NCBI GenBank assembly: GCA_020091685.1 | Contig: CM034614.1 | Coordinates: 370,598-434,597, forward strand | Direction of reading: 5' to 3' | From: Lutjanus erythropterus | Taxonomy: Eukaryota > Chordata > Actinopteri > Lutjaniformes > Lutjanidae | DNA: 64,000 nucleotides | Shown: positions 1 through 12,439 of the stretch, in pieces | Layout: every line of letters starts with the position of its first letter | Position numbering within the stretch: position 1 is the stretch's first letter | Position numbers and translations under genes: made by a program | Notes under the pieces: model-generated | Told to the model about the DNA's origin: nothing | Databases searched by the model: none | The model's input: only the letters and a program-made list of their open reading frames with translations

Positions 1-3000
1 CTTCTCTGCCTCCTCCTCGCTCTCCTCCTCCTCCTCCTCGTCCTCCTCCTCATCCTCCTCGTCCTCTTCCTCGTCCTCCTCCTCCTCGTCTTCCTCGCTG
101 CCCGTTGGCTGAGGAGGAGCGGCGGGTTCCTCCTTCACCTCGATGTGGACTTTCTTCAACTCTGACACGACGAGACAAAGATTTAAAGAACCGCGAGTAG
201 AACCGGGTCATTTTGTTTTACAGGAAGAAAACACGACGAGGGTCAAAAGAACATGTTTCATTTCCTCACTGCTCAAGTTTGAATATTTACTGGTTTCCTT
301 AAGACAGAAAACATTTTGTGGTTTTCAGTCTGACGTCCTCCAGCTGCTCCGCCTCAGCGTTCCTACGGTTTTCTGACAGGTTCACTTCCTGTTGGCAGCT
401 ACTTCATGTATGTTGATGTGGACAGATGTTTCATGAAGAAAACATCTGTTTCAAATTGTTTACTGTGCTGCTGTGTGTGATTATTAATCTCCTGGTTACA
501 TCCAGATCAAACTATCGATCAACAAATCAGACCTATAGATTAGTAATAATCATGATAATCAGGAGGAAATAGAGCACCTTTCTCCTCGTCGGTGGCGATG
601 GCCTCCCAGTCGTCCACAGCAGCTTCAGGCTTCACCTCTGCACACAGACGGAGAAGAAGAAGAAGTCGTCAGCGTCACGATAACAAATCCTCATCATCAC
701 CTCTTCCCTGACTCCTCCCACTCACCTGGCTCTGCCGCTGGCTGTTCAGCTTCTGTCTCCATGGCGACGGGCTCTGGGGTCTCTGATGACGGTGAAGTCA
801 CCCCTGAAGTTTCTAGAAGGATTGAAAGTTTTACAGAGGAGGAGGTTTTAGTTCAGGTAGTTAAAGTATTCCAGCTGTTAACGAGCAGCAGCAGCGGCGG
901 CGGCGGTGGCGGCAGCACGCTACCTTCAGGTGTTTGGGCGTTGGGCTTCTTCTTCCTCTTGTCTCCATAAACCGGCTTCTTCTTTGGCATCGAGTCTTTG
1001 GATGGCACTTCAACACCTGCACAGAAAATGTCCAACAAATGCAGAGAAACACATCGTGAACACAGCGAATCCATCAGTTAGAGTTTGATTCTGATGATGA
1101 GGTCACAGCAACGCTGTCCAGCTGTTTCACTGTTAGAAGACAAACAGCTGCAACTGACCGCTTTATTCACTGTCCTTTGATCTGCTGATCACTTTCACCA
1201 TTAATCAATTAGCTGTTTGGTCCATAAAATATCAGAAAAATATTGATCAGTGTTTCTCAAAGTCTAAGATGACATCAACAAATCTCATTCAGTCCAAAAA
1301 CATTCAGTTTACTGTCTTGTTACATCACTTTTCTTTTTCCTTGGTCTCCGTCTTCAGTAAGCAGTGATGTGATTGGTGGACGGACTCTCACCCTGAGCCT
1401 GCAGTAACTTCAGCGTGGCCTCGGCGCGAGCTCGAGCCTCCCTCTGAGATTTAGTCAGCAGCTTCCCCTCCTTCTTCAGTCGCTCCTTCCTCTCCTTCTC
1501 CTTCTGCTTCTTCTTCTCCTTGCGTTCCTGCTCCAGACGCTCCTGGCGGGGACAGACGCAGGGGGGTCAAAGGTCACGATGGACACTGACAGATGAGGTC
1601 GAACAGGAAGTGATGGAGGAGGTATTTTACCTGCTCCTGCCGCTGCTTCTCCAGCTCCTCCAGCCTCCTCAGACGCTCCTCCTCCTCCCTCTTGGCTCGT
1701 TCTTCCTCCTACAAACGACACATCAGTCTTACTCATCACAGAGACTCCCATCATCACAGCTGCAGGACCGCAGTTCCCACAATGCCCCACTCACCTCCTT
1801 CATCTTGGCCAGAGCTTCCTGCATGGCCTTCACTGTGGCCTTACTGGGTCCCTTCTTCTTCTCCTTCTCCTTCTCCTCTCCCTTCGACTTCTTCTTCTTA
1901 TCTTTCTTCTTCTTGTCGCCCTCGGCCTCGTCTGCAGAAAGTGTGTGAACGTGTCAACAGACCAGGTGTGAACGTGTCAACAGACCAGGTGTGAACGTGT
2001 CAACAGATCGAGTGTGAACGTGTCAACAGACCAGGTGTGAACGTGTCAACAGACCAGGTGTGAACGTGTCAACAGACCGAGTGTGAACGTGTCAACAGAC
2101 CAGGTGTGAACGTGTCAACAGACCGGGTGTGAACGTGTCAACAGACCAGGTGTGAACATGTCAACAGACCGAGTGTGAACGTGTCAACAGACCGAGTGTG
2201 AACTTGTCAACAGACCGAGTGTGAATGTGCTAACAGATCAGGTGTGAACGTGTCAACAGACCGAGTGTGAATGTGTCAACAGACCGAGTGTGAACGTGTC
2301 AACAGACCGAGTGTGAACGTGCTAACAGACCAGGTGTGAACGTGTCAACAGACCGAGTGTGAACGTGTCAACAGACCCGGTGTGAACGTGTCAACAGACC
2401 GAATGTGAACGTGTTAATAAATCGGGTGTGTACGTGTCAACAGACCGAGTGTGAACGTGCTAACAGATCAGGTGTGAACGTGTCAACAGACCGGGCGTGA
2501 ACGTGTCAACAGACCGAGTGTGAACGTGTCAAGAGATCGAGTGTGAATGTGTCAACAGACCGAGTGTGAACGTGTCAACAGACCAGGTGTGAACGTGTGA
2601 ATGTCAGGTGTTGTTTTGCTACATGTCGGCGTGGCAACTTGACAAACAAAACTAAGATGAAGTTAGCGACAGATAGAAGAGTCATCTTACCTTCGGCTGC
2701 AGGCTCCGCCCCTTCCTGTTCCTCCATTGCTGCTGGAGGAGGGGCTGTCTGAGGGGGCGTGGCCTCTGTCGTCTTCTTCTCCGGCTCTTTCTTCACCTCC
2801 GTGGTGGTGGTGGCGGTCTCCTTCTCCTTCAGCTTCTTCTGCTTCATCCTCTCTTCCTCCTTCTTCTTCCTGTCCCTCTCCTTCTTCTCCGCCTTCTTCT
2901 GCGCCGCTGTCTTCATCTTGAAGCCTCCGCCCTCCTCCTCATCCTGCTCCTCCTCGCTCTCTGCCTTTGCCGCCTTGCTTTTGTTCTTCTTCTTCTTGTC

Positions 3001-5308
3001 TCTCCTGGAGGTGAACTCCTCGTCGTCCTCAGAGTCGTCGTCCTCCTTCCCTCCTCCTCCTCCTCCTCCTCCTCCTCCTCTCCTAACACCTTCGTCCTCG
3101 TCTCTGTCCTCATCCTCGTCATCTGATGGTTTTTTGCCCCCTTTCTTGCCTTCTTTGGTCTTGGGGCGAGAACGTGAGCCGCTGTCGTCGTCAGAGTCAG
3201 AGGGAGGAGCTGGAGGCGCCTGCAGAGGGCGATAGAACAGGTCAGTACGGAGGCTCAGAGGGGACAAAGATACGGTGCTTTTCTAAACAAAATCTTTATT
3301 TGAAGATTAAAAACTCACCTTCTTGTTGTCTTTCTGCTCTCCGTTCCTCTCCTCATGAAGTTGACCATCACCATCATCACCCTCCTCATCCTCAGGGCTG
3401 GCTCCACCCTTCTTACCCTTCCTGGTCTTCTTCTTCTCTGGTTTGGGAGGTTCCACCATCTCCACTTCTTCTGTGGTGTCTGTTTTCTGCACAGGAGGAA
3501 TAAAGAAACGTTTTGTTGCAGCTCATCTATGGAAATCTGAAACTGCAACTGTGGATTATAATCAAGATGAGATCATGTTCAATTTAACTGCTTTGTTTTA
3601 ACTTTAAACCTCGTTGTTTCAAAGTTGAATCACTTTATTGATATCAGTATTGATTGATCAAGGTGTGCAGTGTCAGCCTCATGGTCCTGTGTCCATCGGA
3701 AGATGGACAAGAAGACACAAAAGACCAAAATCTGACCTTTGACTTCCCTCCCTGACTCTCCAGAGACATCTGCTCCAGCTCCTTCAGGATGTCGTCCTCA
3801 CTGCAGGAGGACAGAGACAGAGGGTCAAACAAGACACACAGGAAGAGGAGGACAAGAAGAGGAGAAGGAGGAGGAGGAGGAGGAAGGACAAAAGAGGACA
3901 GAAGAGGGCAGAGGGTCAAAGAGGATGCACAGGAGGAGGAGAGGAAGAAGAAAAAATGAAGAAGAAAGAGAAAGAAGAAGAAGAGAAGGAGGAGGAAGAG
4001 GAGTCATACTCAAAGTCGTCCTTCTTGGCTCCTTTTAATTTCTTCTTTTTCCCTTTCGGCTCCTTGGAGGCTCCAGCTCCTTCGATCTCGGCCGCCAGAG
4101 CGTCGATGTCGACGCCGTCATCTTTGGCACTGAGGAAGGATCAATAACAACACACGATCAATCAGTAGGTGATAATCAGCAGCATCAGCAGGCGCAGTGA
4201 CATCAGCACAATGAGCTGAGAGGAGCTGCTGACTCGTCTGTTTCCTCACAGCCTTTTATTTCCCATCAGCCCCTCTGACACACAGCGAGCGCTGACCTGA
4301 GAACAGCTGCCACTGAAAATACACAGGAACACCAGGCAGTAAAACTGACCTGAGAACAGCTCTGACTGACAATACAGATGAAAACAACAATAAAACTGAC
4401 CTGAGAACAGCTGCACAGAAACAACAGCAAACTCAGATCAGTGTTAATATTGACTATTGATCCAGAATTAATTCAAACATTAGCTCATAGTTTATAAAGA
4501 TGCTTCTAACGTTCCTTCCAAACATAATAAATATTAACTGGCTGCAAACATGTCTGGATCTATGTCTCTACTGACAAGACTGTGACAGCATTAATGAATC
4601 GATCAATCAATAAAATCAATACACACGTGACTGTTACATTATATTAAGAATTATATTAGATATTTATTGCTTGTAAAGAAAATTGATTTTATAGGTAATA
4701 AAATCTGTTTGTATGAGTTTCCACGTGTAACTAACTGACTGAATATGTAATGAGCGCTGGCCGCACATCCTCAGGTGTGCAGTGACGTCACTGGCCAGTG
4801 GTTGGGCAGCAGGTAGCCAGCATTACATCAGCTGACGCACTCCCAGACATCCACCGGCTAACTGCTAACTTTGCCGTTAGCTACAGCTCATGTTAGCATG
4901 TAGCCGTTAGCTTCCACAGGTTCCAGTTGAGACAGTTTAACTGACACACAGGGTTCAGAGGGAACTGACGCTAAGCTAACAGCTGACTGAGCACTGACTC
5001 GTCCAGCTGACACCCGGTTGAGGCTCAGGTGAGCTCAGGTGTGGTTCGCTCAGCTGTTTGATCCACCTGAGGACATTTACAGACTGTTTAAATCACCTGA
5101 ACACACTCACACACACACACTGACTCGTGGTTAGCATCTGCTAGCCGCCGAGCTAACAGTAAGAGGAGCGGTGTGACGGGCCGGCTGTGAGCCGTTCCCG
5201 GGTCAGGACGGTTCAGGTGTGTCTCGTGACTGTGTGGACAAGTGACGTGTGTGGGCTCGTGCCGGTTGTGTACCTGTCCTCTCCGGATTTCTTCTGTTTC
5301 TTCCCCAT
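1..5308 (-). CDS. eif5b: Eukaryotic translation initiation factor 5B, N-terminal part (exons 1-12)
   Basis: eIF5B is the ribosome-dependent GTPase that joins the 60S subunit at the end of initiation. Only the N-terminal charged region is here; the GTPase and C-terminal domains lie off the left edge. Coding exons on the minus strand: 5274-5308, 4010-4129, 3737-3800, 3319-3486, 2691-3219, 1795-1931, 1631-1708, 1392-1542, 924-1016, 726-812, 578-637, 1-161. All junctions are GT-AG and phases agree throughout, giving about 561 codons. The start reads MGKKQKKSGED. Diagnostic stretches are DIDALAAEIEGAG, FDEDDILKELEQMSLE, KTAAQKKAEKKERDRKKK, GPSKATVKAMQEALAKMKE, KLLTKSQREARARAEATLK, VEVPSKDSMPKKKP and DDWEAIATDEE, all in human eIF5B order. 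The last visible exon ends in a long Glu/Asp run. A poly-Gly run (about 10 residues) in the fifth exon is a lineage oddity. Family identification is very secure. Confidence 0.97.
1936..2602. repeat. 23-bp minisatellite in an eif5b intron
   Basis: About 28 tandem copies of a 23-bp unit (core GTGTGAACGTGTCAACAGAC, followed by a variable CAG/CGA/CGG). The array fills most of the intron between the 2691-3219 and 1795-1931 exons and begins directly behind the splice acceptor of the latter. Copies differ by point changes (AACATG, GCTAAC, AAGAGATC), so it is an old, diverged array. Confidence 0.95.
3839..4000. repeat. Purine-rich (GGA/GAA) low-complexity tract
   Basis: Degenerate GGA/GAA run on the plus strand inside an eif5b intron, between exons 4010-4129 and 3737-3800. 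On the transcribed sense strand it is a CTC/TTC polypyrimidine tract that leads into the acceptor of the 3737-3800 exon. Confidence 0.8.
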
Positions 5309-5400
5309 CGTGCCGCTGCGCTGCTCCGCTGCTCTCTGCGCTGCCGCTGCCGCTGCCGCCGGGCCGCACAGCTGACGTCACACACAGATCGTCTACTGCC
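5309..5400 (-). promoter_or_regulatory. eif5b: eif5b 5' leader and proximal promoter with a palindromic CRE
   Basis: GC-rich sequence with a GCC/GCT (Ala/Arg-like) run directly upstream of the eif5b start codon. A perfect cAMP-response element TGACGTCA lies at 5373-5380, about 65 bp from the ATG. A second perfect copy lies at 4783-4790 in intron 1. The transcription start is not defined by the sequence alone. Confidence 0.6.
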
Positions 5401-5862
5401 GCGCACTGATAGGAGGGCTCACTCCGACCCGTGAACCGTCTCCACAGAAACGTCTTCCTCTACTTCTGTGGGATTTAGTTCCATAGAAACCGACGGCAGA
5501 CCGATAATTATTATCCAGATTTTAAAATATTTATTCGTATTTATAGTCAGAAATACAAACATGTAATTATTATATCATTATAATGTGCAAATATGAACGT
5601 TAAATATTGTATGATAGAAAATAATTAAAAGAATTAAATCTCAAGTAACGCGTCACTTTAATTACTAATGTATAATAATTTTAATAGTATTATTATTAAG
5701 AAAAAAAGGAGAATACAGAAGCGTAAAGTTGCCATGCCAGGAAAAAAAGATCAATATCCATTTTTTCACATTATAACATCCATCATATCAAGTCTTTTCT
5801 TACAATAACAATTTGTTTTTAAAATCTTTTCTGATGAAGCACTTCGTGTTATAAGATTTTAC

Positions 5863-5914
<52 letters not shown>

Positions 5915-6837
5915 GTATGCATATTTAATCTGAATTTAAAACCATTAATAACATACTCACATTATTTCGTCCCAGGAGAAATCATCAGAGTGAATCCTCC
6001 TCATTTTTCCCCTCAGCTCAGCAGCGCATGGCTCGAACAAGCAGCACTGCGCATGCGCACTGCCACATGAACTTCCCCACAGCTTCATCGAGGCCGTGGT
6101 GCTTTTATTTTGAAAAGCACGAAAGATTCTTTTAAAGATGCGTTGAAAACATCCAGAAATGTACAGGTTTCACCTTTTGTTTACTTTTCTCTCCTGATCA
6201 TTTTGTCGTGATATTGGCCAACTTTATATTTATATATTAAAGAAAATCTCTAATAATAAAAATGTTTAGTTTTATTCAGGTTTTTATTCTGTAAAGTTGA
6301 AATATCACCTTGTATTTATTCTCAACTGTTACTTTAAAATGTTGAGTTGAATGAATGAACTATAACAGAGTTCAGTTAACTCATTAAATTAAGTTTATAA
6401 AGAAATGTAATCGACATGTTAGCAGACTTCCCAGCATGCACTGTGTGTTCAGACTCTCCTGAAACTCTTCTTTTATTATGGTTTATTTCAACTGAATATC
6501 TGAAGCTTATTAAAGATGTTTTCTGCAGTAAAAGTGAACTCACATCAAGTTTGTTTGATGAGAAAAGTTTGTTTTGAATCATTTTAACCAGGAAGGACGA
6601 CCATATATGGCAGACAACTGTTAACTGAGCAGAACGACGTCCAGGACGGACACACGACAGATTAATAACTTAAAGTTTATTGTGATAAAAAAAGAGAAAT
6701 CAGAGACACAAATAAATAAACAATCTGATTTCATGTCGTCACAAAGAAATAAAAAAGCTCCTCGCTTTAAAGAGCAGATAAATCATCAGGCTGTAGTTTG
6801 TTCCGTAGAGTCGGACTTATGTCATGTTTATGTCACT
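5401..6837. other. eif5b-lipt1 intergenic region
   Basis: No gene seen. It holds an AT-rich stretch, an (AAT)n microsatellite at about 5866-5913, and a short GC island near 6000-6110. That island has a perfect NRF-1-type palindrome GCGCATGCGC at 6049-6058. The right end should include the 3' UTR of the minus-strand lipt1 gene. Confidence 0.6.
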
Positions 6838-8835
6838 TCAGCCCATCACCGACACCACAGCATCACACAGGTGGTGCAGTCTGTCCCGCTGCTCACCGCT
6901 CTCGGACCGCAGCAGCGCCGCCACAGCCGCAGCCGCCGGTGCTGACAAAACCTCTCGCCACCAGCACGCTCAGTTCACCACTCAGCCGGCGTGGCAGCCA
7001 GTCTGCCGACATCCAGCTCGCAGCTCTCAATCACGCCTTCTTCATCTCCATGTTTAGCCGGCGGAGCTGCGAGGACCGCCCATCGCCTGTCAGGTCCAGG
7101 ACGGTTTGGACGCTGAATTTAGGCGTCTTTCCGAACGCCCAGTCCCACTCACGCAGTTCTGCCGCCATCCTGCTGAGACCAGGAAACGCTGCTTCATCGG
7201 CCGGGTCAACGAGGACGGACTCAGCGCTGAAGCTGAACTCTGAGAGGACAGGACAGAGGACAGGGGACAGAAGACAGGACAGAGCATTAGGATGGAAACA
7301 ACGAGGCAATATAGCTGAAAAAGTTCCATATCGGTCGATATTGATAATTATTGATCATGTAATCATGACAGTTACAATGTTGCCATTAGCTACGTTGGTG
7401 AAATGTTATAAAAGACAGTCTGTGGTACTTTTGACACGCCTGCATGACGCTTCCTGTATTTTATATAATAACGATACTGCAACGCTTACCTTTGATCTCC
7501 ACAAACAACATTACACTTAAAACGCTACCTGACGTTCAGAGAATGACGCCACCGTAACGCAGCCTCTAAAACCAGGAAGAGACGACACTGATGACCATAT
7601 AAGGTGATGTCTGGTCTCATGTACGATTTGATACAACAATATAATATCGATATGTTGCCATAGGAACAACAGAGACAGTGGCCACACCGTCAGTGATGTC
7701 ACCATGTGCCAACACACCTGTACATCAGGTCAAACCTCTGGAGGTCCTGACGTCAATGTTTGTTGTTTCCATGTAACGATCGACATGCAGAGTGATCGAT
7801 CGATCATTTATCAATGAATGTGTCTCATCAATCCGCCTCAGGTTGTATTTTGCTATAGTTACACTGTGCTTCCAGCAGGGGGCCTCTGTCACACCTGTGG
7901 AGTACCTGTGTTGTACTGCTGCACCAGAGCGTCCAGCAGCTCCTCCCACTGCAGCGAGGCGTGGTCCAGCAGGTTGGCAACAGGTGAGGGGATGCTGGGC
8001 GTGCGTTGCTCTGGATCCCGGTACAAGAGGGGCGGAGCACGGTGGCGAGGGCCGAGCGGTCAGCTGAGTGAAGCAGAGTGCAGTGATGGTAGGACGACGC
8101 CCTGCTCAGTCTGGACGCACTGCCTGGACACGTAAACAAATATAAACAACAACAAAACAACAAAAACATAAACAACAGTAACATAATAAATCAAGTAAAC
8201 AACATCAACATAAACAAAGGAGACTGTAAACAACACAGAAAACAACTAAGTAAACAACATGTCATGTTCCTACTGCAGTGCTTTCGGGACTTGTAGTTCT
8301 CTTGTTGGACAGTAGTCCCCGCCTCTCCCTACCTGAGATCTTGAAGTGTCCATTGAGTAAAATGTCGATCTGTCGGTGGCGTGGACGCCCAGTCCCGCCG
8401 CAGACGCCAGAGCTCCTCCGTGACGACCCGCAGGTTCCTCTGTCGGTTGTATGCCTTCTGGAAGTAAAGAAGGTCAGGTTGAGGTCCCGAGGTCATGGAA
8501 GACGGTCCGCCGCCGCTCGCCTGCGGGCCAGTGGGATCCCCGCCTTCCTCATGGCGGCAGGTTGCACTCGGTCCAGGGGTTCTGGTGGCGGCCGATGACC
8601 ACGCCGCCGGTTCCTCCACAGCAGGAGGACGCGCGCGCTGCAGGTCCACGCGCGCCAATCCAGTCCTCAAGAGCCAAGTTCTCTACACGCCTGTGGACTG
8701 GGAGTGGAGGACCAGCCCGCCTTACTGCTGTCAGAGGAGGCGGAGCTGCTCACACACACCTGTCTGCTGGTTGGACACCTGCAAACACCTGAGCGGCTCT
8801 CAAAAGAGACAACGCCTCCAGATGTGAGACATCAT
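6838..8835 (-). CDS. lipt1: Lipoyltransferase 1, frame-broken in this sequence
   Basis: LIPT1 is the mitochondrial enzyme that transfers lipoyl groups to E2 subunits of 2-oxoacid dehydrogenases. Three coding exons are seen: 8333-8835, 7906-8123 and 6838-7239. The start is CACCATGATG (ATG at 8835-8833) and the stop is TGA at 6840-6838. Conserved pieces in order are NLALEDWI, VVIGRHQNPW, RRRSGGG-like plus TVFHDLG-like, LNLTFFTS, LLNGHFKISG, SASRLSRASSYHHCTLLHS, GIQSNA, LLDHASLQWEELLDAL, FPGLSRMAAELREWDW, FGKTPKFS, and a C-terminal VAALLRSESGEQRDRLHHL. These blocks fall in different frames. At least eight single-base losses are needed to join them, for example near 8684, 8605, 8556, 8515, 8463, 8000, 7041 and 6990. 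Splice sites and residue conservation are otherwise normal, so I infer sequence error rather than a pseudogene. Position next to eif5b matches vertebrate synteny. Confidence 0.88.
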
Positions 8836-9394
8836 GGTGTCTCTTCCAGACTCCTCCGTCTCTGCTTCACAGCCACATGGTGGACAAAATCTATGATGGG
8901 AAAATAAACAGTTCAGTCCACAGGTGAGTCCAACCAGACAGGTGGCGACGGAGCTGCAACGATTAAAGGATTATGAAATTCATTGTCAACAATTCTGATG
9001 AATCATTTAGAAATTTAAAAATATCTAAATTCTCTGATTTCAGTGAAATAAATGTGAATCTTTCTGGTTTTTCTCTCTGACAGTAAACTGATGATCTTTG
9101 AGTTGTGGACAAAACGAGACATTTGAGGACGTCATCTTGGACTCTGATCAACATTTTCTTACATTTTATAAACTAAACAATTAATTGATTACTGGAAAAA
9201 TAATGAACAGATTAATTCACAATAAAATAATTGTAACAGGAAAGGCCTGAAAATAACTTTTTTTTTTTTTTTACTTTAGTTCCGTTGAATAAAACAAAAG
9301 TAACTGAACCATTTCGTTATTATTTACTACTTGTCTTTCATAAATTAAATGGAAATGACGTAAAGTTTGACTGTTCAACTGTCCTAGTGTAGTT

Positions 9395-9710
9395 TTGGGC
9401 GGTTCCTAGAAAAGAACCCCAGACCCACGACAGATATCGCGAGAGTTGATCATTTTAACCCAAATCTTGCTCCTCTTTAAGTCGACCTGATGTTTTCTGT
9501 CCGGAAACCCGCTCAGATCTGAAACATCAACAACAGTCACTTTATGAACCATCTTCAGTTTGAACAACGAACACGATTAAAGAGCAACAGCATAAAATCT
9601 CGCGAGAATTTCACGAATCTGGGGTTCCATTCTAAGTGCGCCGCTTCACGAGCCAGCGTTAGCATTAGCTTTAGAGTTCGCCGTGTTCGCTGATGACGTC
9701 ACTGAAAAAA
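9395..9710 (-). promoter_or_regulatory. lipt1: Probable lipt1 promoter (CGCGAGA motifs and CRE)
   Basis: Lying 560-870 bp upstream of the lipt1 ATG, this block carries the palindrome TCTCGCGAGA at 9598-9607. A second CGCGAGA lies at about 9438-9444, and a perfect TGACGTCA at 9694-9701. TCTCGCGAGA is a known element of vertebrate housekeeping and bidirectional promoters. A short inverted repeat (GAACCCCAGA near 9414, TCTGGGGTTC near 9619) frames the block. In mammals LIPT1 shares a promoter with MITD1, but I found no MITD1 exons to the right. Confidence 0.5.
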
Positions 9711-10573
9711 CAGACGACAGCTTTAATGAATTACTTCCGAACAAACAGTCTGACGGATTAAATGATGTTAAAGAGGCAGAGAACAGTCCGGTCTCGTGCT
9801 GACCTGAGCCGGTGGAGAAGCTAGACGACCGACTTTACACACAACTTCCGTTATCGACCTTCAAAATAAAAGAACAGGACGCGTCCTCTGTATCGTTCTG
9901 CAGTTGTAAAAGAGACGCAGTGAACTCAGTGAGTGTAGGGCGGTGTGAAAAACTTTACAGAAAATATTTTCATCACTCAACGAAATCTGAAGGGTAAAAA
10001 TGAAGAAAATTATTTGGATTCATAACCTCAGAATTTCTAAAAATATATGTGTTTTGTCAAATTGATAATATTAACAATAAATTGGTCACTTATATCAATA
10101 ATACTAGCCAATTAACAAGTCAAATTCCTAAATAATGTTTTGTAACAATAATGATGATGTTAAACACAGTCTGTACACAGGATACATTATTTTTGTATTT
10201 TGTCCATTTATGTCCCTGTCCTGACTGGTTTTGTTTGTATGTGTTGTATCATTGTATGTAATATTGTATTGGTTAAAATAATATACCGAAAATAGATCTT
10301 AAACAATGTATAAACATTATTTTATTGTTATCTGTCATATTTAATCGTGCATCACACTTTATAAATCGAACAAAACAAAAAGTAACACTTGAATTTTGTC
10401 CTCTTTTATTCTGAAGGGTTAAATCGCTTTAGATGGACCCATTTCCTGTTTGTTGCTCTGACCTCGGTCCCGCACTGAGAAGGCACCGTGCAGCGCTGCG
10501 ATCCGCCCGACAAAGGTTCCGCCTGTGACATTGAGGCGGATAGTGACCATGTTCTCATCATGGCAAGCATTTG

Positions 10574-10656
10574 TCATAATAATATAATATAATATAATAT
10601 AATATAATATAATATAATATAATATAATATAATATAATATAATATAATATAACTAT
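10574..10656. repeat. (AATAT)n pentanucleotide microsatellite
   Basis: About 15 uninterrupted copies of AATAT/TATAA. It lies in the otherwise gene-free 9.8-10.9 kb interval, which is AT-rich with nothing else recognisable. Confidence 0.95.
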
Positions 10657-10888
10657 ATAATAATATAATATTATTGTCACTGACACTGTCAACATTCTAA
10701 CAGAACACATTCCACCTTCATATATTTGTAGTTTTTCCTTGAATTGTACTTATTTGTGTATTTTATTTGTCTCATATTTTCATTTTTCTGTGTGTTTGAG
10801 CTCGTCAGAGTCACTGGCCTGTGAGATCGGCATCATGAGGAAGAAACAGAGACGACCAGAGAGAGGGAAGAACATGTGACCACATCCT

Positions 10889-10889
<1 letters not shown>

Positions 10890-10934
<45 letters not shown>
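10890..10934. repeat. (CA)n microsatellite
   Basis: About 22 CA units. It is followed at 10957 by an ATG-TTT-CAG/gtgag that could be a tiny first coding exon of the plus-strand gene. That reading is speculative. Confidence 0.95.
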
Positions 10935-10936
<2 letters not shown>

Positions 10937-11577
10937 CAGAGTCAGTCGAGTCGAGGATGTTTCAGGTGAGAAGTTATTTCATTTACATTTTATATCAAAC
11001 TAAATGTTAATGTAAGATCAGCTGTTTGCTCTCTGTTTGTTTTTATTTACTGTTTGTACTTTAATTTTCTGTGTGACATCATTACTCTCTGTACACTCTG
11101 AATTGTGATGAATTTAAATTTTTATGTTTTAAAATGACGACTGAGAGGAAATGACAGAAAGTGTGAGAGAATTTTTAAAGATAATTAATTTAGTCCTTTC
11201 CAAAAGTCAGAGAACGTCCATCTGAATGACAGAAAATAAGTTTGAAGAAATGAAATATGGAATAATTTGTGTTGATTTTTGTTTGAAATTAAACTGAACG
11301 TGTCCTTAAGAGAAGTCAGCTCAATCAACTGTGGGTGCGAATTTTAGAAGTGTCCTGTTATCACACGTTCACACTGAGTCATACGGTCGCGAGCTGCTGT
11401 CGTCTCTGTGCTCTCACTTTATATCTTCACTTCAACACTTTACAACCCAGTAAGACCAGTTCAACCAGTAAGACTAGTTAAAACAATCAGCCATGGAAAT
11501 GTTTTCAAGGTTGCACTTTCCTGTCCACTACAGATAAAAACAGGTGATTTTCATTTAAAGATCAGACACAATAAGAA

Positions 11578-12226
11578 CTACCAGGTGTCACACGTGAGAG
11601 ACAGTAAGGACCAGGTGTCCACGTGAGAGACAGTAACGCACCAGGTGTCCACGTGAGAGACAGTAAGGACCAGGTGTCCACGCAGACAGACAGTAACGAC
11701 CAGGTGTCCACGTGACAGACAGTAAGGACCAGGTGTCCAGGTAGAGACAGTAAGGACCAGGTGTCCAGGTACAGACAGTAAGGACCAGGTGTCCAGGTAG
11801 AGACAGTAACGACCAGGTGTCCAGGTAGAGACAGTAAGGACCAGGTGTCCACGTGCACAGACAGTAAACGACCAGGTGTCCACGCACAGACAGTAAGGAC
11901 CAGGTGTCCACGTGACAGACAGTAAGGACCACCAGGGTCCACGCATAAGACAGTAATAAGGACCAGGTGTCCACGAAGAGACAGTAACGCACCACCAAGT
12001 GTCCAATGAAGAGACAGTAACGACCACCAGGTGTTCACGTGACAGACAGTAAGGACCAGGTGTCCACATACAGACAGTAACGACTCAGGTGTCCATGCAG
12101 GGACAGTAATGACCAGGTGTCCATGTACAGACAGTAAGGACCAGGTGTCCACGCAGGGACAGTAAGGACCAGGTGTCCACGCACAGACAGTAACGACCAG
12201 GTGTCCACGCAGGGACAGTAAACAGA
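11578..12226. repeat. 28-30 bp minisatellite
   Basis: About 22 copies of a unit like GACCAGGTGTCCACG followed by a variable TGAGAGACAGTAA. The array is GC-rich and stop-poor on the minus strand, so it opens long spurious reading frames there (up to 300 codons of a HLVLTV/TPGPYC-like repeat). I do not regard these as genes. Confidence 0.95.
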
Positions 12227-12439
12227 CAGTCTCATTCAGTATTTGATAATAATAGTCCTCTGTTATCACAGCAGATGAGTGAGTTTTACTAACCAGACTT
12301 GTGTCCTTCTGCAGATCATCAGATTGACATGAAACCGTCCTCCAGATAAGACACAACCTGTTCATACACTCAGAATCATGCTCAGAGACACACCTCAACT
12401 CAGTGTCAACAGATGCGTGTGTGACATCATGTCTGACTT

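Noticed and set aside
2759-3235. Plus-strand frame opposite the large eif5b exon
   Set aside because: Antisense shadow of the Lys/Glu-rich eif5b coding sequence.
6838-8835. lipt1 as a true pseudogene
   Set aside because: Frameshifts are all single-base losses, but introns, splice sites and conserved residues are kept, and unrelated genes nearby show the same damage. Sequence error is simpler, though not proven.
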